From: Gemmatimonadaceae bacterium
GTDB taxonomy: Bacteria; Gemmatimonadota; Gemmatimonadetes; Gemmatimonadales; Gemmatimonadaceae
Direction of reading: 5' to 3'
DNA: 5,608 bases
NCBI GenBank assembly: GCA_025936015.1
Contig: JAICUE010000200.1
Coordinates: forward strand, 1-5,608
The position numbers and the translations under genes are program-made. Positions 1 to 4,549 of this stretch are shown here, in pieces (within the stretch, counting starts at the first letter, position 1; each line of letters opens with the position of its first letter). The notes beneath the pieces were generated by a model. The model made no database searches. It was given only the letters and a program-made list of their open reading frames with translations, and had not been told where the DNA came from.

Positions 1-214
1 CGATTCGGGGGTCGGGATTCCCGCCGACAAGCTCGATGCGATCTTCTCGCCGTTCACGCAGCTCGGGCGCACCCTCAACAACCCGCGCGCCGGGGCCGGC
101 CTCGGGCTCTCGATCTCGCGCGGCCTGGCATCGGCGATGGGTGGGTCGCTCACCGTCGCGAGCACGGAAGGCAAGGGCTCGACGTTCACCCTGACCCTCC
201 GCCGCGACCGTTAG
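1..214 (+). CDS. Sensor histidine kinase, C-terminal HATPase end (5' truncated)
   Basis: Only the last 70 codons are present, read from position 2 to the TAG at 212-214; the start and sensory domains lie outside the window. The peptide opens with DSGVGIP, the G1 box of the GHKL ATP-binding fold. It continues with FSPFTQLGR (F-box region) and GAGLGLSIS (G2 box), and ends in GSTFTLTLRRDR, the usual last strand of the domain. In this family the domain binds ATP and phosphorylates a conserved histidine in the same protein, which then passes phosphate to a response regulator. The family cannot be narrowed to a pathway: the sensor part is missing and no receiver domain follows the stop. The stop codon lies inside a CGTTAGGC octamer. 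Confidence 0.93.
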   Translation, partial: DSGVGIPADKLDAIFSPFTQLGRTLNNPRAGAGLGLSISRGLASAMGGSLTVASTEGKGSTFTLTLRRDR

Positions 215-224
215 GCAGCGGCGG
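199..224 (+). terminator. Stem-loop over the kinase stop codon, possible terminator
   Basis: CCGCCGC at 199-205 pairs perfectly with GCGGCGG at 218-224, leaving a 12-base loop that contains the stop codon and the octamer CGTTAGGC. No T-run follows, so it is not a classical intrinsic terminator. A 7-base GC stem can also arise by chance in DNA this GC-rich. The terminator role is inferred only from its position at the 3' end of the gene. Confidence 0.25.
209..216 (+). repeat. CGTTAGGC octamer, copy 1
   Basis: First of four plus-strand copies of CGTTAGGC. It covers the TAG stop of the histidine kinase and is followed by A, as in copies 2 and 4. The role is unknown. Confidence 0.5.
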
Positions 225-265
225 CACCCCGAGCTGGCTGACTTTCGAACCCGACTTCGCCGATC

Positions 266-1150
266 GTGCCGGAGCTCCCCGACGTCACAGTCTACATCGA
301 GCGGTTGCGCGCGCTGGTCGTCGGCCACCCGCTGCGCGAGCTCGACGTTCGCAACGTGTTCGTCCTCCGCTCGGTCAGCCCTGTCGCCGCGGACTTCGCC
401 GGTCGGCACGTCACGGGGATCCGGCGAATGGGGAAGCGCATCGTCATCGGGTTCGATGGTGACCTGTTCGCGGTGATCCACCTGATGATCGCCGGCCGCC
501 TGCGCTGGCGCCCATCGGGAAAGAAGTCTCCGGGAAAGATTTCCCTCGCGGCGTTCGTCTTCGACACGGGGACGCTGTTCCTCACCGAGGCCGGCTCGAC
601 ACGCCGCGCGTCGATTCATCTGGTCGCCGGCGAGGCCGGCCTCGCACCGTTCGAGCGGGGCGGCCTCGAGCTCTTCGGCAGCACGATCGCGCAATTCGCT
701 GAGCGATTGCGCTCGGAGAACCATACCCTCAAGCGGGCACTCACCGATCCACGCTTGTTCAGCGGCATCGGCAACGCCTACTCCGATGAGATCCTTCATC
801 GCGCTCGGCTTTCGCCGCTCCTGCTCACGTCGAAGCTCGACGAGGAGCAGGTTGCGCGGTTGTACGATGCGACCCTCGTCACACTTCGCGAGTGGACCGA
901 TCGCCTTCGCGCGGCCGTTGCGGACGGATTCCCGGAAGAGGTCACCGCGTTTCACGACGAGATGGCGGTGCACGGGCGATTCGGGCAGCCCTGCCCGGTC
1001 TGCGGCTCCCCGGTGCAGCGGATTCGCTACGCGACGAACGAGACCAATTACTGCGCGCGCTGCCAGACCGGGGGGCGGCTTCTTGCCGATCGGGCCATGT
1101 CGCGGTTGCTCAAGCAGGACTGGCCACGCTCGATCGACGAGCTGGATTGA
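266..1150 (+). CDS. Fpg/Nei-family DNA glycosylase (formamidopyrimidine-DNA glycosylase-like)
   Basis: A 294-residue protein of the base-excision repair family that removes oxidised bases and cleaves the resulting abasic site; it would act on DNA in the cytoplasm. The start is GTG at 266, fixed by the MPELPDV N-terminus: after Met removal, Pro2 is the family's catalytic nucleophile, with Glu3 beside it. Lys57 in RMGKR matches the conserved beta-strand lysine, and HLMIAGRL (72-79) matches the HLGMxGRL segment. The helix-two-turn-helix is at about 150-185, with GIGN at 167-170. A C-terminal zinc finger uses Cys243, Cys246, Cys263 and Cys266. Length is close to the usual 270-290. Oddity: the finger reads NETNYC, so the DNA-contacting arginine two residues before the Thr is Asn258. 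This suggests a divergent subfamily with possibly different lesion preference, so I do not assign mutM. No clear Shine-Dalgarno is visible before the GTG. Confidence 0.93.
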   Translation: MPELPDVTVYIERLRALVVGHPLRELDVRNVFVLRSVSPVAADFAGRHVTGIRRMGKRIVIGFDGDLFAVIHLMIAGRLRWRPSGKKSPGKISLAAFVFDTGTLFLTEAGSTRRASIHLVAGEAGLAPFERGGLELFGSTIAQFAERLRSENHTLKRALTDPRLFSGIGNAYSDEILHRARLSPLLLTSKLDEEQVARLYDATLVTLREWTDRLRAAVADGFPEEVTAFHDEMAVHGRFGQPCPVCGSPVQRIRYATNETNYCARCQTGGRLLADRAMSRLLKQDWPRSIDELD

Positions 1151-1179
1151 AGCCGGACGCGCGCGGACTGGCCACGCTC
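1117..1179 (+). repeat. 15-base direct repeat pair at the 3' end of the glycosylase gene
   Basis: GGACTGGCCACGCTC occurs at 1117-1131, inside the last codons of the glycosylase, and again at 1165-1179, just after its stop. The offset is 48 bases. The sequences diverge after the 15 bases, so it looks like the remnant of a short duplication or a coincidence. Confidence 0.4.
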
Positions 1180-1226
1180 TTGCGAGACGGCTCACGTACG
1201 CATCGTTCTCCTTCCCGTAATCGCCC

Positions 1227-1230
1227 GAGG
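1227..1230 (+). promoter_or_regulatory. Possible ribosome binding site for the 72-residue protein
   Basis: GAGG lies 11 bases before the ATG at 1242. The spacing is slightly long but workable. It supports the ATG start of the small gene, which has no recognised family motif to fix it. Confidence 0.35.
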
Positions 1231-1241
1231 CTGGGCGCCAG

Positions 1242-1460
1242 ATGACAAACTACGATACCGGGGCCGCCAACGCCCTGGTCATCATGATCGGACACGATGA
1301 GTGGCGCGTCTACGAGCTGGCTCCCGCGTCGTACGACCGGCGCGGCCGCAATACGCTCGTATTCGAGACCGATGGCGTCATGCGCCGCGTCCGCAGCTAT
1401 CCCGAAAACTGGCGGGAGCTGTCGCCCGAGGCGCTCGTCGCCCTGAGCTGGACGGCCTGA
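1242..1460 (+). CDS. Small hypothetical protein, 72 residues
   Basis: A 72-residue reading frame from ATG 1242 to TGA 1458-1460. I do not recognise a named domain. It has no signal peptide, membrane segment, cysteine or zinc motif, so a soluble cytoplasmic protein is expected. The middle (about 20-50, WRVYELAPAS then LVFETDGVMRRVR) alternates hydrophobic and polar residues like a small beta-sheet. The C-terminal part (about 53-70, YPENWRELSPEALVALSW) looks helical and amphipathic. Support for being real: protein-like composition with third-position GC bias like its neighbours, and a GAGG upstream. It also fills the gap between two same-strand genes with no better competitor. From memory, proteins ending in a similar PxNWRxLSxEALxALS pattern occur in GC-rich soil bacteria; this needs a database search. 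It could be co-transcribed with either neighbour (91 and 68 base gaps). Confidence 0.75.
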   Translation: MTNYDTGAANALVIMIGHDEWRVYELAPASYDRRGRNTLVFETDGVMRRVRSYPENWRELSPEALVALSWTA

Positions 1461-1528
1461 ACCACTGGCCCGTACGCTCTTCGGGGCGCGTTCTGTAGCC
1501 TGACGGCGGCTTCATTCGTCTACCGACG

Positions 1529-3382
1529 ATGCCTCCCAAGCCGCCCACCCAGTTTCTCGACGCCCCGCGGGGGAATGGCGGCAACACCCTCGAGCGCCAG
1601 GCGACCGGACTCTGGGAAGCCTCGATCGAGCACGCGACGCGACTGATCGCCGCAGCGCTGACGCGATGTCCTGAAGAGAGAAACGCCCAGGAGTCGCCGA
1701 CCGCCGCGGCAGCCGGGGTCGAACCTGCCATCCAGCTCTTCGTGCTTCCGCCGTCGAGCGAGGCTTACACCTCGTTCTGCGCGGACGTCAACAACAAGAA
1801 TGCGGGCGGCGGCTTCGGTGGCTCCTTCGCCAAGTCCGCCGGTGACATCGGTGGCGCCGCCTACGCCGCGGTTCCGCTCATGCGCAACGATGCTTCGGCG
1901 TCGGGCCATGGCGGTTCGCAGACTCCCGTCGGCACCCTCCTCGTTGTCCTCGACGAGCCGCATCCCTGGAGCAAGGCCGACGAAGCGGTCGTCCGCGATG
2001 TCGCGGCACTCCTCGCGATCGACCTCGAGCTGCACCAGGAGCTCGCCGACCACCTGATCGCTGAAGAAGCGCTCCACGAAAAGGCGCTCCGCGATTCGCT
2101 GACCGGCGTTCCGAACAGCACGCTGTTCCTCGACCGGCTCGCCCACGCCTTCGAGCGCGGCCGGCGCCACAAGGACTTTCGCTTCGCGGTGCTTGCCCTC
2201 GACCTCGATCGCTTCCAGTCGATCAACAACAGTCTGGGTCGCGAAGCCGGCAACGAGGTGCTCACGGTCATCGCCCGCCGCCTGGAATCGTGCGTACGCG
2301 GCGAAGACATGATCGCCCGCAGCGGCGGCGACGAGTTCGCGATCCTCCTCGAGAGTCTCTCCGACGACAGCGACGGCAGTCGCGTCGCCGAGCGCATGCA
2401 GCAGTCGATTTCCGCACCGATCGAGACGAGCGACGGCGAGGTCTACACCTCGGCGAGCATCGGGATCGTGCTCAGTTCATCGGGGTTGACCACGCCGGCG
2501 AAGATGCTGCAGGAAGCGGGGATCGCGATGTCGCGCGCCAAGCACGCGGGTCGCAACCGCTACGAGATGTTCGACAGCGCGATGCACGCCCGAGCGCTGG
2601 CCCGACTCCGGATGGAGACCGATCTCCGTCACGCCGTCGAGCGCTCGGAGTTCGAGCTCTTCTACCAGCCGCTCATCACGCTCGAGTCGGGACGGATCAC
2701 GGAGCTCGAAGCACTGCTTCGCTGGCGCCACCCCACGCGCGGGCTGATTCCGCCCCTCGACTTCATCCCGCTCGCCGAAGAGACGGGCCTGATCGTCCCG
2801 ATCGGCCAGTGGGTGCTCGCCCGCGCCTGCGCCGACATGGTCGGCTGGCAGGAGCGCTTCCCGCGCACCGCGCCGCTCGCGATCAGCGTCAATCTCTCGC
2901 CGCGGCAGTTCGCACAGCAGAACTTCGTCAAGAGCGTCGCCGGCACCGTCGCCGCCGCCGGCCTGGATCCGCACACCCTCAAGCTCGAGATCACCGAGAG
3001 CTTCGCGATCGCCGAGCCGGCCCGCACCCGCGAGCTCCTCACCGAGCTCCGCGCGTTAGGCATCCAGATCTATCTCGACGACTTCGGCACCGGCTACTCA
3101 TCGCTCGGCTACCTGCATCAGCTCCCGCTCGACGGGATCAAGATCGATCGCAGCTTCGTGATGCAGATGGACAGCGGCCCGCTCTACCGCCAGCTCGTCA
3201 ACACGGTCCGCGACCTGGCGATGAACATCGGCGTCATCGCGATCGCCGAGGGCGTCGAGAACGAGAGCCAGCTCGCGACGCTGCGCGAGATGGGGTGCTC
3301 CTCCGCCCAGGGCTACCTCTTCTCGCGTCCGGTCCCCGTTTCCGAGATCGAAGTCCTTCTCGGCAACGATCCGCGCTGGTAG
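1529..3382 (+). CDS. GGDEF/EAL cyclic-di-GMP protein with N-terminal GAF-like region
   Basis: A 617-residue soluble protein that makes and/or breaks cyclic di-GMP; no signal peptide or membrane helix is visible. Residues about 25-172 look like a GAF sensor: VGTLLVVLDEPHPWSKADEAVVRDVA is typical of a GAF C-terminal half, shown here in pieces VGTLLVV (134-140) and PWSKADE (146-152). A helical linker leads to DSLTGVPN. The GGDEF domain (about 186-350) has metal-binding DLD (225-227), the intact GGDEF motif at 266-270 and a product-inhibition RxxD at 257-260 with the standard five-residue spacing. Two pocket residues differ: Arg238 replaces the usual His and Asn242 the usual Asp of GHxxGD. The EAL domain (about 360-610) keeps every catalytic residue I can place: Glu394, Asn455, Glu487, Asp517/Asp518, Lys538, Glu574 and Gln594, plus loop 6 DDFGTGYSS. 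Phosphodiesterase activity is therefore well supported; cyclase activity is less certain. Start: ATG 1529, no clear Shine-Dalgarno. Confidence 0.95.
   Translation: MPPKPPTQFLDAPRGNGGNTLERQATGLWEASIEHATRLIAAALTRCPEERNAQESPTAAAAGVEPAIQLFVLPPSSEAYTSFCADVNNKNAGGGFGGSFAKSAGDIGGAAYAAVPLMRNDASASGHGGSQTPVGTLLVVLDEPHPWSKADEAVVRDVAALLAIDLELHQELADHLIAEEALHEKALRDSLTGVPNSTLFLDRLAHAFERGRRHKDFRFAVLALDLDRFQSINNSLGREAGNEVLTVIARRLESCVRGEDMIARSGGDEFAILLESLSDDSDGSRVAERMQQSISAPIETSDGEVYTSASIGIVLSSSGLTTPAKMLQEAGIAMSRAKHAGRNRYEMFDSAMHARALARLRMETDLRHAVERSEFELFYQPLITLESGRITELEALLRWRHPTRGLIPPLDFIPLAEETGLIVPIGQWVLARACADMVGWQERFPRTAPLAISVNLSPRQFAQQNFVKSVAGTVAAAGLDPHTLKLEITESFAIAEPARTRELLTELRALGIQIYLDDFGTGYSSLGYLHQLPLDGIKIDRSFVMQMDSGPLYRQLVNTVRDLAMNIGVIAIAEGVENESQLATLREMGCSSAQGYLFSRPVPVSEIEVLLGNDPRW
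3054..3061 (+). repeat. CGTTAGGC octamer, copy 2 (in coding sequence)
   Basis: Lies within the EAL domain, read GCG TTA GGC (Ala509-Leu510-Gly511). Its TTA is the only TTA leucine codon in this 617-codon gene. Confidence 0.5.
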
Positions 3383-3387
3383 CGGCT

Positions 3388-3493
3388 GTAAGCCGTACGC
3401 AGTAAGCAACATCAAGCAGTCAGCGGACGGCGTTCAACCGCACTGCGGTGACGCCGTTCGCTGACCGCTTACCGCTTACCGCCGATCGTTAGG
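3388..3493. repeat. Inverted array of 7-base units between convergent genes
   Basis: Left side, in GTAAGCR-like units: GTAAGCC (3388), GTACGCA (3395), GTAAGCA (3402), a 3-base spacer, TCAAGCA (3412), GTCAGCG (3419). Right side, in reverse-complement form: CGCTGAC (3459), CGCTTAC (3466), CGCTTAC (3473), then weaker CGCCGAT (3480) and CGTTAGG (3487). Within each side the units follow one another in 7-base phase, apart from the spacer. The last right-hand unit coincides with CGTTAGGC octamer copy 3. The origin and role are unknown. Confidence 0.6.
3414..3470. terminator. Strong hairpin between convergent genes, possible bidirectional terminator
   Basis: GTCAGCGGACGGCGT (3419-3433) pairs with ACGCCGTTCGCTGAC (3451-3465) at 14 of 15 positions, the exception being a G-T pair at 3426/3458. 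Four more pairs (AAGC/GCTT) extend it to 3414-3470 past one mismatch. A nested stem ACCGC/GCGGT (3437-3441 and 3445-3449) fills most of the loop. It sits between the 3' ends of the plus-strand GGDEF/EAL gene and the minus-strand msrB, where a shared transcription stop would be expected. No T-run is present on either strand, so the mechanism is uncertain. Confidence 0.55.
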
Positions 3494-3494
3494 C
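3487..3494 (+). repeat. CGTTAGGC octamer, copy 3
   Basis: Lies four bases beyond the end of the msrB stop codon, in non-coding DNA. It overlaps a small stem-loop formed by CCGCC (3479-3483) and GGCGG (3492-3496). Unlike the other three copies it is followed by G. Confidence 0.45.
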
Positions 3495-3498
3495 GGCG

Positions 3499-4089
3499 CT
3501 ACTTCTTCGCGCTCTTGAACAGCGGCAGGTACTTGCCGTACCCCTCCGCCTCGAGCTTCGCGACGGGGATGAACCGCATCGCCGCCGAGTTCATGCAGTA
3601 GCGAAGCCCCGTCGGCGCCGGCCCGTCGTTGAAGACGTGGCCCAGGTGCGAGTTCGCGGCCTTCGACCGGACCTCGGTGCGTTCCATCCCGAGCGTGCGA
3701 TCCGAGCCCGTCTTCACGTTCGACGGCTCGAGCGGCCGGGTGAAGCTCGGCCAGCCCGTCCCCGAGTCGAACTTGTCGAGTGAGCTGAACAGCGGCTCGC
3801 CCGAGACGACGTCGACGTAGATCCCCGCCTCGTGGTTGTTCCAGTACTCGTTGTTGAACGGCCGCTCCGTCGCGTCACGCTGCGTCACCGCGTACTGCTC
3901 CGCCGTCAGCTTCTGCTTGAGCACCGCGTCACTCGGCTTCACGAACGCCGGTGCCGCCTCGGCTGTCGCGGACTGCTGCGCGTGCGTACTCCGCGTCGCC
4001 TGCGCGCTGAGCCTCGTCGTTCCCGCGAACGCCGCGACCACCAGCGCCGTCCCCGCGACAACGGACTCGATTCGATGTGTGTTGTTCAT
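3499..4089 (-). CDS. msrB: Peptide-methionine (R)-S-oxide reductase MsrB, exported
   Basis: A 196-residue enzyme that reduces methionine-R-sulfoxide in oxidised proteins. A signal peptide is clear: His5/Arg6, a hydrophobic core at about 10-23, and a likely signal peptidase I cut after LSAQA (Ala31), so it should act in the periplasm or outside. The MsrB domain covers about 54-190 and includes SGTGWPSF (109-116), SHLGHVF (147-153) and RYCMNSAAMRF (163-173) with catalytic Cys165. That is the only cysteine in the protein. Thr111 stands where many MsrBs have the resolving Cys. Both zinc CxxC pairs are gone: Asp93/Ser96 replace the first and Ser142/Ala145 the second. It is therefore a zinc-free, one-cysteine MsrB that must be re-reduced by an outside thiol or directly by a thioredoxin-like partner. 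The ATG start is bounded by an in-frame TGA nine bases upstream. It converges on the cyclic-di-GMP gene and diverges from the transpeptidase. Confidence 0.96.
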   Translation of the reverse strand: MNNTHRIESVVAGTALVVAAFAGTTRLSAQATRSTHAQQSATAEAAPAFVKPSDAVLKQKLTAEQYAVTQRDATERPFNNEYWNNHEAGIYVDVVSGEPLFSSLDKFDSGTGWPSFTRPLEPSNVKTGSDRTLGMERTEVRSKAANSHLGHVFNDGPAPTGLRYCMNSAAMRFIPVAKLEAEGYGKYLPLFKSAKK

Positions 4090-4549
4090 GCTTGTTCAAT
4101 CCGGAATTCGCTCGAAAGTTCCCTCATTCATGGGTGCAACGAGGAGAGTCCCGGTTTGCTTAAGGCGTCATCAACGGCGGGAATTATTGACAGGAGGCAC
4201 GGAGGACACGGACGGTTTGTTGAAGGCGCTGCAGGAGCAACTGCTTTCTGGAGGAGGCCGGTCGCCTCTGACGAGAAGCTTCGCTGCAGAAGGCGGTGCT
4301 GCAAGAGCGTTGCTGCAGAAGGCTTTTGGTGTAACGCCCTTCATCCAACCCTCCGTGTCCTCCGTGCCTCCTGTGATAAATCCCGTTGCCGTTGCGTCGT
4401 CCGCTCGCGCAGCAGTCGGTCGGCGACCCCAGCGCGCCAACTGGTGTAGAAGTGCCAGGCGTGGTGGCCCGACTCTCGCCATGCACCGCTGTGCTCCCTT
4501 TGCCGCAAGCCGCATCCAGCGGCCTGCTCCACTCGAGCTCGATTTAGTG
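4090..4549. other. Divergent intergenic region of about 460 bases, no gene
   Basis: It separates the starts of msrB (minus) and the L,D-transpeptidase (plus), so it should hold both promoters, but I cannot point to convincing -10/-35 boxes. The middle is a quasi-palindromic element (4172-4394). The frames that stay open here on either strand are rich in Arg, Ser and Pro, overlap each other and the palindrome, and match no family I know; I treat them as non-coding. A short AT-richer patch lies at about 4540-4570, around the transpeptidase start. Positions 4395-4530 show nothing I can name. Confidence 0.7.
4172..4394. repeat. Quasi-palindromic intergenic repeat element with long terminal inverted repeats
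   Basis: The left arm contains ACAGGAGGCACGGAGGACAC and three more bases (4190-4212); its exact reverse complement is at 4352-4374, a 23-base perfect inverted repeat. The arms extend outward with small indels and mismatches to CAACGGC...GGGA on the left (from 4172) and TCCC...CCGTTG on the right (to 4394). They also extend weakly inward (GTTGAAGGCG against CGCCCTTCATC). The centre has a 12-base direct repeat GCTGCAGAAGGC at 4283-4294 and 4312-4323, and three CTGCAG sites (4229, 4284, 4313). It encodes no transposase. From memory, similar CACGGAGGACACGGAGG tracts are scattered between genes in several soil phyla, so a dispersed, non-autonomous repeat is the likeliest reading. I see no target-site duplication. 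Confidence 0.75.

Noticed and set aside
1520..2170. A 216-codon minus-strand frame antisense to the GAF-like region
   Set aside because: Its composition is typical of antisense frames in GC-rich genes, and the plus-strand frame has clear domain motifs.
2290..3405. A 371-codon open frame on the plus strand inside the GGDEF/EAL gene
   Set aside because: It is extremely rich in Arg, Ala and Asp, resembles no family, and runs entirely over the well-supported EAL frame; it is a GC-bias shadow.
3388..3486. Heptamer array considered as a CRISPR array
   Set aside because: Units are 7 bases, contiguous and inverted about a centre, with no spacers of CRISPR length and no cas genes nearby.
3832..4449. 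A 205-codon plus-strand open frame antisense to the start of msrB
   Set aside because: It is Arg-rich with no recognisable motif, overlaps the msrB signal peptide region on the other strand, and then the repeat element.
4533..4542. Ten-base perfect palindrome TCGAGCTCGA just before the transpeptidase start
   Set aside because: It is short, common by chance in GC-rich DNA, and has no second copy or known operator match in the window.
4481..4549. Longer transpeptidase start at ATG 4481
   Set aside because: It would put 51 residues before the lipid-modified Cys and add a TTA codon at 4544, unlike the rest of the gene. The 4550 start gives a normal lipoprotein signal.
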